Source: an uncultured Oscillospiraceae bacterium (GTDB lineage Bacteria; Bacillota; Clostridia; Oscillospirales; Acutalibacteraceae). Taken from it: 64,000 nucleotides of DNA. The notes beneath the pieces were generated by a model that worked only from the letters and a program-made list of their open reading frames with translations, was not told the origin of the DNA and ran no database searches. The stretch is from NCBI GenBank assembly GCA_900543215.1, contig UQQR01000002.1, positions 70,062 to 134,061 of the forward strand, written 5' to 3'. The position numbers and the translations under genes are program-made. This document shows positions 8,566 through 18,276 of this stretch, in pieces (position 1 is the stretch's first letter; each line of letters opens with the position of its first letter).

Positions 8566-10884
8566 ATGGAGAACCGGATGGACGACAGAGATTTGTTCAG
8601 CTACGATAATTCAGCTAATCTTGAGGAAACGGGAGAGACAAGCTTTGACCTTAACAGCTTTTCTTCTCACAGCTCGGGCAGCGGAAAACACGGCAGCGGA
8701 AAGAAAAAGAAAAAGGGCAGCCGCCGCGAACGCACGCTTAGGGCTGTGCTTACCGTATTCCTTGTGGGACTTATCACGGTAAGTATTGTTATATCGGCTT
8801 TTCTGCTTTATGCATTTACCATGGTTGACGGAACTATGGACGAAAACCTTGACGACCTTAAGCTTAATTTTACCACTACTATATATGCGGATGACGGTAA
8901 CGGCAATTATACCGAATATCAGCGGCTTCACGGAACATTTAACCGCATTTGGGTGAATTACGATAAGGACAAGGCGAAATCGAACGACCTCACCTATGAC
9001 GGAATACCGCAAAACCTTGTAAATGCGTTTGTCGCTATTGAGGACAAGCGTTTTATGGACCACAACGGGGTTGACTGGAAGCGTACCTTTGCGGCGTTTG
9101 CAAATATGTTCCTGCATTTTTATTCTTCAAATCAGGGCGGTTCTACAATAACACAGCAGCTTGTCAAAAACCTTACCGGCGATACCTCACAGCGCCCAAG
9201 CCGTAAGGTTCGTGAAATAATGCGCGCAAGATATATTGAAAATCATTATGTTAAGGAAACGATAATCGAGTGTTACCTTAATACAATAGCCATGGGTCAC
9301 GGAACCTACGGCGTTGAGGTTGCATCCAATTATTATTTCGGAAAAAATGTCAAGGATCTGACTCTTGCAGAGTGCGCCTGTCTTGCCGCCATAACCAAAA
9401 GTCCCTTCTACTATGCACCGGACGATCATCCCGAGGAAAACAAAACACGCCGCAATACAGTTCTGTGGGAGATGTGGGATCAGGGCTATATAACAAAAGA
9501 GGAATATGAGAAGGCAAAGGCAGAAGAAGTGACCGTGGTCGCTTCAAAGGACGCGCTTAAAGAAAATGAAAACAATACTTATTTTGTGGACGCTCTTATT
9601 GATCAGGTCATATCCGACCTTTGTGACAAATACGGATATGAAAAATCACACGCAAATAATATTTTTTATTCAAGCGGATATAAAATATACGCAACGGTAG
9701 ATAATAATATACAGGGTATTATGGAAGAAGTCTTTTCCGACAGCAAGACCTACGGAATTAAGGGTGCGGACGGCTCCCTGCTCCAGGGCTCTATGACCCT
9801 TATGGATTATAACGGCCATGTAAAGGGCATTGTGGGCGGAATAGGCGAAAAGGTCGGCAAAAGAGGACTGAACCGTGCCACAAGCGCAAAGCGTCAGCCC
9901 GGCTCTACAATGAAGCCGATAGCGGCGTACGCTCCCGCGATAGAGGACGATATTATAACCTATTCAAGCATAGTGAATGATACAAAGACTAATTATAACG
10001 GGTGGACTCCCGTAAACTGGTATAACTCGTATTGGGGCAATATAACCGTACAGTATGCGCTTGAACGCTCGGTAAACACAATACCCGTTTACCTTGTAAA
10101 TAAGATGGGACCGCAGAAATCTTACGATTTTCTTACTAAGACCCTCGGAATTACCACGCTCAACAGCGAGGATATAAACCTTGCGCCTCTCGGAATGGGC
10201 GGAACCAACGGCGGTATTACTACAAAGGAATCCGCCGCCGCTTTCGCGATATTCGGAAACCTTGGTCAGTATCACGCTCCGACCTTTTACACAAAGGTTA
10301 CGGATCAGCACGGCGAAACGGTGCTTGAATACAATTCAGAGCCTAAAATGGCGATAAGCGAGGACACCGCTACGGTAATGAACAAACTTTTGCAGACCGT
10401 AGTTTACGGCTCTCACGGTACGGGAGCGGGCGCAAAGGGATATATTAAGGATATGAAGATATACGCCAAAACAGGCACATCAAATAACTCAAACGACCTG
10501 TGGTTTGTAGGCGGAAGTCCTTATTATGCGGCGTCCTGCTGGTGCGGATATGATAAGCAACAAAAAATACCGAATTCCGCTATTGCAATGAAGCTGTGGG
10601 GCGCTGTTATGACAAAGGTACATTCAGGCCTTGAACCTAAAGAATTTGAAATAAGCAGTTATGCGGTAGAAAAATATTATTGCACCTCAACCGGAAATTT
10701 GGCGACTACCGCCTGCCCTTCAAAGGCGATAGGCTGGTATAAAAAGAGCAATGTTCCGGGACTTTGCCAAAGCCACGGCGGAGAAGCCGCGGCTTCTCCG
10801 GCAGATGTGAGAAAAGCAGAGGAGGAGGCCGCCGTACAAAATTCTTCGGCAGGCTCTTCTTCGTCTGAGTCTTCGCAAGAATAA
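8566..10884 (+). CDS. Class A penicillin-binding protein (bifunctional)
   Basis: Polymerises and crosslinks peptidoglycan outside the membrane. The 772-residue protein has a Ser/Lys-rich cytoplasmic start, one membrane helix (about 62-87), a GT51 transglycosylase domain with EDKRFMDHNGVDW (Glu near 158) and GGSTITQQLVKN (near 190), and a transpeptidase domain with PGSTMKP (Ser near 446), SVN (near 501) and KTGTS (near 635). A Ser/Glu-rich tail ends the protein. The N-terminal start could also be the ATG four codons later. It is followed after 14 bp by the DUF2156 gene. Confidence 0.95.
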   Translation: MENRMDDRDLFSYDNSANLEETGETSFDLNSFSSHSSGSGKHGSGKKKKKGSRRERTLRAVLTVFLVGLITVSIVISAFLLYAFTMVDGTMDENLDDLKLNFTTTIYADDGNGNYTEYQRLHGTFNRIWVNYDKDKAKSNDLTYDGIPQNLVNAFVAIEDKRFMDHNGVDWKRTFAAFANMFLHFYSSNQGGSTITQQLVKNLTGDTSQRPSRKVREIMRARYIENHYVKETIIECYLNTIAMGHGTYGVEVASNYYFGKNVKDLTLAECACLAAITKSPFYYAPDDHPEENKTRRNTVLWEMWDQGYITKEEYEKAKAEEVTVVASKDALKENENNTYFVDALIDQVISDLCDKYGYEKSHANNIFYSSGYKIYATVDNNIQGIMEEVFSDSKTYGIKGADGSLLQGSMTLMDYNGHVKGIVGGIGEKVGKRGLNRATSAKRQPGSTMKPIAAYAPAIEDDIITYSSIVNDTKTNYNGWTPVNWYNSYWGNITVQYALERSVNTIPVYLVNKMGPQKSYDFLTKTLGITTLNSEDINLAPLGMGGTNGGITTKESAAAFAIFGNLGQYHAPTFYTKVTDQHGETVLEYNSEPKMAISEDTATVMNKLLQTVVYGSHGTGAGAKGYIKDMKIYAKTGTSNNSNDLWFVGGSPYYAASCWCGYDKQQKIPNSAIAMKLWGAVMTKVHSGLEPKEFEISSYAVEKYYCTSTGNLATTACPSKAIGWYKKSNVPGLCQSHGGEAAASPADVRKAEEEAAVQNSSAGSSSSESSQE

Positions 10885-10898
10885 AAAAGGAAGGTATT

Positions 10899-11780
10899 AT
10901 GCTCAGATTCAAACCGATAGAACTCGGTGATAAGGAAATTTTAGGCAGATATATTGACGGCGACGGCGAGTTTTCCTGCGAAAGCGCGTTTATAAATTTA
11001 TTTGTCTGGCAGGAATCGTATAAAAATATGTGGGCGACTGAGGAAGGTCAGCTTGTAATCAAATCGGGAGAGGGCAAGGATACCGTGTTCCGTTTGCCTT
11101 TCGGTGACGATTTTCACAAAGGGATAGAGCTTATAAGGGAGTACGCCGGAGAAAAATACCCTAAGTTTTGGGTACAGGATGGCAAACGGCTCGACGAGCT
11201 TGAGGATTTCCTCGGTGCGGACTATGAGCTTTGCGAAGAAAGAGACGCTTTCGATTATGTTTATTTAAGGGAAAATCTCGCTATGCTCAGCGGAAAGAAA
11301 TATCACGGCAAAAGGAACCATATAAGCGCTTTTTCAAAGCAATACAACTGGGAATACAGACCCATAACAGAGGAAAATATAAGCGATATAAAGCGGTGTA
11401 CGGAGCTTTGGTACGATGAGAATTCATACAAAAGCAACCGTCATATGATCTGTGAAAAAAACGGTATCGGCACTGTGCTTGATAATATGAAGCTTTTGGG
11501 AGCAAAGGGCGGAGCAATATATGTAGACGGCAACGCGGTCGCCTTTACGGTAGGCTCACCCATTAACAGCGAGGTCTACGATATACATTTTGAAAAGGCG
11601 CTCAAGCAGTACGACACGGCATATTCTGTCATAAATCGGGAATTTGCGAAAAACGAGCTTTCCGATTACAAATATATAAACCGTGAGGACGATTTGGGAC
11701 TTGAGGGACTGAGAAAGGCAAAGCTTTCCTACCGTCCAGAAATGTTTGTGAAAAAGTATACTTGTATACCAAAGGTGTAA
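10899..11780 (+). CDS. DUF2156 / LPG-synthase C-terminal domain protein
   Basis: A 293-residue soluble protein resembling the catalytic domain of lysyl-phosphatidylglycerol synthase, a tandem GNAT-fold family that moves aminoacyl groups from tRNA. The start reads MLRFKPIELGDKEILGRY, and the C-terminal half contains YDIHFEKALKQYDTAYSVINREFA and YKYINREDDLGLEGLRKAK, typical of DUF2156. It lacks the membrane part of MprF, so a lipid substrate is not assured. It is likely cotranscribed with the PBP upstream and the GNAT gene two bases downstream. Confidence 0.85.
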   Translation: MLRFKPIELGDKEILGRYIDGDGEFSCESAFINLFVWQESYKNMWATEEGQLVIKSGEGKDTVFRLPFGDDFHKGIELIREYAGEKYPKFWVQDGKRLDELEDFLGADYELCEERDAFDYVYLRENLAMLSGKKYHGKRNHISAFSKQYNWEYRPITEENISDIKRCTELWYDENSYKSNRHMICEKNGIGTVLDNMKLLGAKGGAIYVDGNAVAFTVGSPINSEVYDIHFEKALKQYDTAYSVINREFAKNELSDYKYINREDDLGLEGLRKAKLSYRPEMFVKKYTCIPKV

Positions 11781-11781
11781 T

Positions 11782-12297
11782 ATGAGCGAGAAAGAATGCA
11801 GGCTTATATACAGGGAAGCTTTTTGCGACCCCGATACCGAATTTGAGAATAAGCTGTTCCGAAATTGCTTTAAATATTGCCGCACGGCAGAAAAGGACGG
11901 GAAAACCGCCGCCATGCTTTTTGCGCTCCCGTGCGAGCTGTATGACGGTAATGAAGCCGAGGAAGCGGTGTATATATACGGCGCCGCAACACTAAAGGCT
12001 TTAAGAGGCAGAGGATATATGACCGAGCTTATAGATTCACTGCGTCGGGACGGTAAAACACAGTTCCTTGTTCCGGCGGACAAAGGGCTTGTGCCGTTTT
12101 ACGAGAGATGCGGATTTAAAAAATTCACCGCTTTTACCTTTAAAAGGTGTGAGAAGTACGCCGCCCCGATAAAGGAATTCATACAGCTGTCAGTGGGCGA
12201 GAGGACAAACGGTGAGTACGGCTTTACCGCAATGTACCGCTCGGACAGAACGCGATTTCTTGACGGACTTTATTTTCCGTTTTCAATGATAGATTAA
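11782..12297 (+). CDS. GNAT family N-acetyltransferase
   Basis: A 171-residue acetyltransferase of unknown substrate. Motif A is seen as VYIYGAATLKALRGRGYM (about 72-90), with the RGRGY acetyl-CoA pyrophosphate loop, followed by FLVPADKGLVPFYERCGF. It begins 2 bp after the DUF2156 stop and ends at a strong terminator, making it the last gene of the PBP unit. Confidence 0.88.
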   Translation: MSEKECRLIYREAFCDPDTEFENKLFRNCFKYCRTAEKDGKTAAMLFALPCELYDGNEAEEAVYIYGAATLKALRGRGYMTELIDSLRRDGKTQFLVPADKGLVPFYERCGFKKFTAFTFKRCEKYAAPIKEFIQLSVGERTNGEYGFTAMYRSDRTRFLDGLYFPFSMID

Positions 12298-12313
12298 AGT
12301 GTGAGTCTATTAA

Positions 12314-12356
12314 AAAGCACCGGCTGTTGCAAAAACGCAACAGCCGGTGCTTTTTT
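12314..12356. terminator. Bidirectional terminator between GNAT gene and prs
   Basis: Perfect stem AAAGCACCGGCTGTTGC with its complement, AAAAA loop, and a T-run on the plus strand. Upstream A bases give a T-run for the convergent prs transcript. Confidence 0.92.
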
Positions 12357-12375
12357 CTGCCTAATGCAGGTGTAT

Positions 12376-13506
12376 TTATTTATTCTGCTCGTATTTCGAA
12401 ACAATTTTCTTTATGCGGTCAACAGGGTCGAGAAGACTGCTTATCGAATTGTCAAGATTAAGCGTTTCAACCAAAAGGGCAATATATTTTGACATATTGA
12501 CGCTGCAATACCATTCGCGCTCCAAAAGCTCTTTGGGCTGATATATAAGGTTTGTTGTGAATATCTTGTCTATTTTTCCGTCACGGTAGTATTCGTCGAA
12601 CTTTTCAAAGCCCTCAACAAAAAGACCGAAGGTGGAAAAAATGAATATTCTTCCGGCACCTTTTTCTTTAAGCTTTGCGGCAATATCGAGCATAGATTCG
12701 CCCGATGAGATCATATCGTCAATAAGTATAAGGTCTTTGCCGGTAATGTCGTTACCCAAGAATTCGTGGGCCTCAATCGGGTTTCTGCCGTTTACTATTA
12801 CGGAATAGTTGCGGCGCTTATAGAACATACCGAGCTCTAAGCCTAAAACGGAGGAGTAATAAATGCATCTGCCCATACCGCCCTCGTCGGGGGAAACTAT
12901 CATGGTATGGTCACGGTCGAGCTTGATGTCCGGCACTGTTTTTAAGAGAGCTTTGATCATCTGGTAAGCCGCCTGAACATTGTCAAAGCCGTCAAGCGGA
13001 ATGGCATTGTTTACACGAGGGTCGTGAGCGTCGAAGGTGACAATGTTTTTAACGCCCATCGCAACCAGCTCCTGAAGCGCCATTGCACAGTCCATAGACT
13101 CACGGGCGGTTCTTCTGTGCTGTCTTCCCTCGTAAAGCATAGGCATAATAACGGTTATTCTTCTTGCCTTGCCGCCCAATGCCGCGATTATTCTTTTAAG
13201 GTCCTGATAATGGTCGTCCGGACTCATCGGTACGGTCTGTCCGTACATTTTGTAGGTTACGCTGTAATTAAAGCAATCGCAGAGAATGTAAGCGTCCAGT
13301 CCTCTTGCGGTGTGCTTTAAGACCGCCTTTGCCTCGCCTGTTCCGAATCTTGGGCAATTAGCCTGAATAACAAACGATTCGTCCTCCGGAATGTTTCGCC
13401 ATTGCTTAAGGTAATAATCCACCTGTGACGCAATATCCTCACTGCCGCGCATACTTATAAGAGCCAAGTCGCCGTAAGGAGTATGCTTAAAATCAATACT
13501 TGCCAT
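12376..13506 (-). CDS. prs: Ribose-phosphate pyrophosphokinase
   Basis: Makes PRPP from ribose-5-phosphate and ATP for purine, pyrimidine, NAD, His and Trp synthesis. At 376 residues it is longer than the usual 310-320 of class I enzymes, with extra N-terminal sequence. Key regions present are MPMLYEGRQHRRTARE (ATP-binding loop), TFDAHDPRVNN (catalytic region) and the PRPP motif LILIDDMISSGESM. A GGAGG-like site lies before the ATG. It stands alone, convergent with the PBP operon. The longer form is common in some Clostridia. Confidence 0.92.
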   Translation of the reverse strand: MASIDFKHTPYGDLALISMRGSEDIASQVDYYLKQWRNIPEDESFVIQANCPRFGTGEAKAVLKHTARGLDAYILCDCFNYSVTYKMYGQTVPMSPDDHYQDLKRIIAALGGKARRITVIMPMLYEGRQHRRTARESMDCAMALQELVAMGVKNIVTFDAHDPRVNNAIPLDGFDNVQAAYQMIKALLKTVPDIKLDRDHTMIVSPDEGGMGRCIYYSSVLGLELGMFYKRRNYSVIVNGRNPIEAHEFLGNDITGKDLILIDDMISSGESMLDIAAKLKEKGAGRIFIFSTFGLFVEGFEKFDEYYRDGKIDKIFTTNLIYQPKELLEREWYCSVNMSKYIALLVETLNLDNSISSLLDPVDRIKKIVSKYEQNK

Positions 13507-13702
13507 TTTCAGTCCTCCGTTTTTTTAATTCATATATATAATAACACAAAATCGTCGACACAAAAAGAGCTTTTTCGAAAAAATATTCAATAATATTTTA
13601 TACATATATAATAATAAAATTTATACCATACGCATAAAGCGTCCTTTAATTGAGTGCGGTATTAAATAATAATAAAAATGTCTTTATTTTTCGGGGGGTG
13701 TG

Positions 13703-13711
13703 TGATATAAT
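13703..13711 (+). promoter_or_regulatory. Extended -10 promoter for the lipoprotein/two-component operon
   Basis: TGA-TATAAT at 13703-13711 is an extended -10; no good -35 is seen 17 bp upstream (TTTATT). Confidence 0.5.
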
Positions 13712-13753
13712 CAATATGTGTGTCTTGATTTGAATTTTAAGGGAGGCGGACAG

Positions 13754-15070
13754 GTGAAACGCATAAAATACGCTTTTTTATGTACGGCGGCGGCGCTGTG
13801 CTTTCTGCTTTGCGGCTGTGAAGCGTTTACAACGGACACTGCCGAGCTTTTGAGTCCGCCCGCCTTGTCCGGAGATATAGCTCCTATTGCTGCGGCTATA
13901 AAAGCAAGTGCGGGAGGGGAATATACCCTTAAATACCCTACAAAGGGGAATTACCGCTCAGCCGTTGTACAAAACGATGTGAATGCTGACGGCGTGCTTG
14001 AGGCGTTCGCTTTTTACAGCCGTAACGAAAATAATACGCAGACGATATACATAAATGTTATTTGCAAGCAAGGCGGCAAATGGGTATCCTGCGCACAGAC
14101 GGGTATGAACGCCGGCGGAATAGACCGCATAGATTTTTATGACCTTGACGGCGACGGTGCCGAAGAAGTACTCGTCGGCTGGGAAATATACGGAACAAGC
14201 GAAATGCAGCTTGCGGTGTATTCGTTCAAAAACAATACTCTCACACAGCGCACGCTTCAGAAGTACAGTAATTTTGTCTGCTGCGATATAAATGAGGACG
14301 GTTTGGGTGAGGTTTTGATAATTGATTTCAATTCGTCAGAACAGCGCAACTCTGCGGCGGTTTACAATCTCGGTAATAACGGGCTTAATATGCTTTATTT
14401 CTGCGAGCTTGACCGCACGGTCAAAAGCATAAACGATCCCGTGGTTTCAACGCTTTCATCCGGCAAGCCTGCCGTGTATATAGACGAAATAAAGGGAATA
14501 GGCGCAGTGACCGAAGTCCTTTTTGTTGAAAAAAATCTTCTTATGAACCCGCTTTTAAATTCGGAATCAAGGGAAACGGTAGCTACGCTCCGTTCAGCAG
14601 GCTACAGCGTTAAGGATATAAACGGCGACGGTATAGTGGAGATCCCCGTGCAGGAAAGCGTACCGTCCTTAACGGACTTCGGAAACGGCGAAAAGCTTTA
14701 CCTTACAAATTGGTGTTCTTATAACGGCGAAACGCTTACCAATCAGGTAACCGCAATGATAAACGACACGGACGGATATTATTATACGATATCTTCAAAA
14801 TGGGCGGGTCAGATTGCGGTTTTAAAGGACGCTTCCGCGCATTTAAGAGAAATATACAGCTACGACAGTGCATCCGGTATGCCGGGAAATATGCTTGTAA
14901 GCTTTATGACGGTGAAAAAATCCGATTGGGACGCAGGTAAGTATAAAAATAAGGGTTACAGCGAAATAACTCACGACGGTATTTCTTCCTACCTTTGCAA
15001 AATCGGAAAGGGTGCGGGCGAAGAAATCACGGAAGAGGATGTACGAAAGAACTTTAAGCTGATCGACTGA
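13754..15070 (+). CDS. Lipoprotein with four Asp-rich calcium-loop-like repeats
   Basis: A 438-residue exported lipoprotein of unknown function. The GTG at 13754 is chosen because GGGAGG lies 7 bases upstream and the protein then starts with a clean lipoprotein signal ending in FLLCGC. Four short acidic loops follow the pattern D-x-D/N-x-D-G-x-x-E: DVNADGVLEA, DLDGDGAEEV, DINEDGLGEV and DINGDGIVEI. These resemble FG-GAP/VCBS or EF-hand-like calcium loops. The gene is 16 bp upstream of a response regulator and sensor kinase, so it may be an accessory sensor or a target of that system; this is inference. Confidence 0.8.
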   Translation: MKRIKYAFLCTAAALCFLLCGCEAFTTDTAELLSPPALSGDIAPIAAAIKASAGGEYTLKYPTKGNYRSAVVQNDVNADGVLEAFAFYSRNENNTQTIYINVICKQGGKWVSCAQTGMNAGGIDRIDFYDLDGDGAEEVLVGWEIYGTSEMQLAVYSFKNNTLTQRTLQKYSNFVCCDINEDGLGEVLIIDFNSSEQRNSAAVYNLGNNGLNMLYFCELDRTVKSINDPVVSTLSSGKPAVYIDEIKGIGAVTEVLFVEKNLLMNPLLNSESRETVATLRSAGYSVKDINGDGIVEIPVQESVPSLTDFGNGEKLYLTNWCSYNGETLTNQVTAMINDTDGYYYTISSKWAGQIAVLKDASAHLREIYSYDSASGMPGNMLVSFMTVKKSDWDAGKYKNKGYSEITHDGISSYLCKIGKGAGEEITEEDVRKNFKLID

Positions 15071-15086
15071 GAAACGGAGTGAAAAT

Positions 15087-15791
15087 ATGAAACGGATAAT
15101 GATTGTTGAGGACGAGGCGGCTATTCGTGAATTTGAGGCAATTAACCTTAAAAGGGTCGGTTACACCATAGTAGAGGCAGGCTCCGGAGAAGAGGCGCTT
15201 GATATTTACGACAACGACTCGGAGGGCTTTGATATTGCCCTGCTTGATATTTCAATGCCCGGAATGGACGGCTTTACTCTTTGCAAGGAATTGAGAAAAC
15301 GCAGCGCGACGCTCGGAATTATAATGCTTACCGCGAGAACGCAGGAAATGGATAAAATAAGCGGGCTTATGATAGGAGCGGACGATTACATAACAAAGCC
15401 GTTCAGTCCGACAGAGCTGTTGGCAAGGGTGGATTCGCTTTACAGGCGTGTTGAAATGCAGTCCGCAAAGCAAGATGTAAGACCTGCGGACGATATAACC
15501 TTGGGAGAATTTACGCTCAATCTCCGCCGCAGAACACTGCTTAAAAACGGCAAAAATATCGAGCTTACTCAGGTTGAGTTTCAGATGATAGAGTATTTTT
15601 TCAACAATCCCGATACTGCGCTTGACAGAACAGACATACTTAATAAGGTCTGGGGCACAAATTATTTCGGCGAGGAAAAAATCGTTGATGTCAATATAAG
15701 AAGACTTCGTATGAAGGTGGAGGACGACCCGTCTGTTCCGAAGCACCTTGTAACGGTGTGGGGAATGGGCTATAAATGGAACACCCATTAA
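15087..15791 (+). CDS. OmpR/PhoB-type response regulator
   Basis: A 234-residue DNA-binding response regulator. The receiver domain has VEDEAAIREFE (acidic pocket), LLDISMPGMDG (phosphoacceptor Asp near 54), MLTAR and YITKPFSP (Lys near 104). The winged-helix DNA-binding domain is at about 135-232 and ends VTVWGMGYKW. It sits between the lipoprotein and its probable kinase, 33 bp before the kinase gene. Confidence 0.95.
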   Translation: MKRIMIVEDEAAIREFEAINLKRVGYTIVEAGSGEEALDIYDNDSEGFDIALLDISMPGMDGFTLCKELRKRSATLGIIMLTARTQEMDKISGLMIGADDYITKPFSPTELLARVDSLYRRVEMQSAKQDVRPADDITLGEFTLNLRRRTLLKNGKNIELTQVEFQMIEYFFNNPDTALDRTDILNKVWGTNYFGEEKIVDVNIRRLRMKVEDDPSVPKHLVTVWGMGYKWNTH

Positions 15792-15824
15792 AAAGTATAA
15801 AATAACCCGAAAGGAGGAGTAACC

Positions 15825-17300
15825 GTGCAGCTTGAAATAAAGTTTAAAAGTATAGCGGTAAGATGGTTTTTTAATATGTTTCTTATAGTTGTGCTTATAG
15901 TAAGCACGGTTATAGTGGCGTTTTCGGTATTTCTCAATTCCGTTTATACCGAGCGTATGCAGGTAATGGCGGATGACCTTACCTACGAATTTAATTCACT
16001 TTCCTCTGTTTCGGGCGCAGGCTTTAAGGACAAGGCGGTGGAGCTTGCGGGTGATTTTGAAAGCAAAACAAAGCTTGAGGTACAGGTTATAGACCGCCAC
16101 GACAATATTGTTGTTACAACAACGGGATTTCAGCCGAGCGACCAGCGTATGCCCGATTACGAAAGGGCAAAGAAAAACGGCGGCAGTGCGACGGTCAAGA
16201 CCAAAACGGCGGAGGGCGAGCCGGTGCTTGCCTGCACCACGGTCATTTACGATTCCGCCGGCAGATATTTGGGCGCTTACAGATGGATAAGCTCCCTTAA
16301 AACGCTTAACCATACCATACTGTGGTTTGTGCTTATGCTTGTCTTTGCCGGAATGGTAATATTGGCGCTCTGTGCGTTTTCGGGACTGTTCTTTATAAGC
16401 TCCATTGTAAGACCGATAAGAGATGTAAGCAATATCGCCCGTAAAATAGCAATGGGAGATTTTAATTCCCGAATAGAAATAAATAAAAACGACGAGATCG
16501 GCGAACTGTGCGATACGATAAATTATATGGCGGCGGAGCTTTCCGAGGCGGAAAATTTAAAAAATGATTTCATTTCCTCGGTATCGCATGAGTTGAGGAC
16601 GCCGCTTACCGCGATAAAGGGCTGGGGAGAGACCGCGAAAATGTCGGTCGGAACGGACGAGGCTCTTGTAAAAAGGGGACTGGATGTGGTTTTGTCCGAG
16701 GCTGACAGGCTTTCGGGACTTGTTGAGGAGTTGCTTGATTTTTCAAGAATGGAAACGGGACGCCTGTCGGTGGTTTTCCAGCCGCTTAATGTTTCCGAGC
16801 TTTTGGGCGAGTCGGTGGATATGTATATCGAGCTTGCAAGACAGCAGGGTATCGAGCTTATATTCACCCGTCCCGCGGAGGACACTTTGGTCTTAGGAGA
16901 TCAGAACCGATTAAAGCAGGTGTTTATCAACATTATAGATAATGCGGTTAAATATACCGAAAAGGGCGGTCAGGTGCTTGTTGACCAGACAAGCGAGGAG
17001 GGCTGTGCCAGGATTACCGTTAAGGATACGGGCGTCGGCATACCTGCACAGGACATTGACCGTGTAAAGGAAAAGTTTTATAAAGCCAATAAGACTGTCA
17101 GGGGTTCGGGAATAGGTCTTGCGGTTGCGGACGAGATAATAAAACAGCATAAGGGTCTTTTATTTATAGAAAGCACCGAGGGCGTCGGGACTACCGTTAC
17201 AATAGTTCTGCCGCTGTACGAGCCAGAGACTGCGGCTCAAACGGAAGAAACGGACGATGTGCCGCAGGATAACGAGAGCAAAGGAGAACCAAATGGCTAA
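15825..17300 (+). CDS. Membrane sensor histidine kinase
   Basis: A 491-residue two-helix sensor kinase and probable partner of the preceding regulator. It has membrane helices at about 13-37 and 163-190 with an extracellular domain of about 125 residues, HAMP (about 190-243), HisKA with SVSHELRTPLTAIKGW (His near 255) and HATPase with NIIDNAVKYTEKGG, KDTGVGI and GSGIGLAV. The C-terminal tail is acidic. GGAGGAG precedes the GTG start. Its end overlaps the yqhQ start by 8 bp. The signal is unknown; the lipoprotein upstream is a candidate partner. Confidence 0.93.
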   Translation: MQLEIKFKSIAVRWFFNMFLIVVLIVSTVIVAFSVFLNSVYTERMQVMADDLTYEFNSLSSVSGAGFKDKAVELAGDFESKTKLEVQVIDRHDNIVVTTTGFQPSDQRMPDYERAKKNGGSATVKTKTAEGEPVLACTTVIYDSAGRYLGAYRWISSLKTLNHTILWFVLMLVFAGMVILALCAFSGLFFISSIVRPIRDVSNIARKIAMGDFNSRIEINKNDEIGELCDTINYMAAELSEAENLKNDFISSVSHELRTPLTAIKGWGETAKMSVGTDEALVKRGLDVVLSEADRLSGLVEELLDFSRMETGRLSVVFQPLNVSELLGESVDMYIELARQQGIELIFTRPAEDTLVLGDQNRLKQVFINIIDNAVKYTEKGGQVLVDQTSEEGCARITVKDTGVGIPAQDIDRVKEKFYKANKTVRGSGIGLAVADEIIKQHKGLLFIESTEGVGTTVTIVLPLYEPETAAQTEETDDVPQDNESKGEPNG

Positions 17301-18276
17301 ATACACTTCAATCGGCGGTCAGGCACTTATAGAGGGAATTATGATGAAAAGTCCGGAAAAGACCGCTCTTGCCGTAAGGTGTCCGGACAAAACAATAGAT
17401 ATTTCCTATCTTCGCGGCACAGATATAAAGGAACGCTTTAAGCTTTTAAGGCTTCCTGTTTTAAGAGGAATAACGGGATTTATCGAATCAATGGTTCAAG
17501 GCTATAAGGCTATGATGATGTCGGCTGAAAAATCCGGCTTTACCGACCTTGAGGAAGAAAAGAAACCCGAAGAAAAAAAGAACGGCAACGCATTACTTAA
17601 CACGGTTATGGTCATAGGTACGGTGCTGGGCGTTGCGTTGGCGGTGATTTTATTTATGCTTTTGCCGAGGCTTGCGGTGTCAGGGCTCCGTCTTTTATTC
17701 AAAACGGATTTCACTCCTGTCGTGCGGTCAAGCATTGAACAGCTTTTAAAGCTTACGATATTTGTTATATATGTTTGGGCGGTTTCGTTGATGCAGGACA
17801 TCAAGCGCGTGTTTATGTACCACGGGGCAGAGCATAAAACTATTTTCTGCTACGAAAAGGGTCTTAAGCTTACGGTCGAAAATGTAAGGAAGCAACGCCG
17901 CTTTCACCCGAGGTGCGGAACCTCGTTTATGATACTGATGATACTTATAAGCGTTATTTTTTCCACGATAATACAGCTTATATTCCCGAGCGTCTACAAT
18001 GCGGCGTGGCTTTGGGTCATAATAAAAATACTGCTTATTCCGATAGTTTGCGGAGCGGGTTATGAGCTTTTGCGTGTTTGCGGAAGATACGACAATCTGT
18101 TCACAAAAATCGTTTCCGCACCCGGACTTTGGCTTCAAAGAATAACCACAAAGGAGCCTGAGGACGATATGATTGAGGTCGCTATTGCGGTGCTTAAAGC
18201 GTGCGAGCCGACAGTACCCGATGTTGACCGCAGTGTGGATGAACAGGACGGGGAAACGGACGGCGCGGAAGAATGA
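17293..18276 (+). CDS. yqhQ: DUF1385 family membrane protein (YqhQ-like)
   Basis: A 327-residue polytopic membrane protein conserved in Firmicutes, function unsettled. The start YTSIGGQALIEGIMMKSP and the internal YHGAEHKTIFCYEKG and RFHPRCGTSFM blocks are family signatures. At least four hydrophobic segments are visible. The ATG at 17293 is preferred over an upstream in-frame codon because AAAGGAGAA lies just before it. It overlaps the kinase gene by 8 bp and prmC by 4 bp. Adjacency to prmC is typical in Firmicutes. Confidence 0.92.
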   Translation: MAKYTSIGGQALIEGIMMKSPEKTALAVRCPDKTIDISYLRGTDIKERFKLLRLPVLRGITGFIESMVQGYKAMMMSAEKSGFTDLEEEKKPEEKKNGNALLNTVMVIGTVLGVALAVILFMLLPRLAVSGLRLLFKTDFTPVVRSSIEQLLKLTIFVIYVWAVSLMQDIKRVFMYHGAEHKTIFCYEKGLKLTVENVRKQRRFHPRCGTSFMILMILISVIFSTIIQLIFPSVYNAAWLWVIIKILLIPIVCGAGYELLRVCGRYDNLFTKIVSAPGLWLQRITTKEPEDDMIEVAIAVLKACEPTVPDVDRSVDEQDGETDGAEE

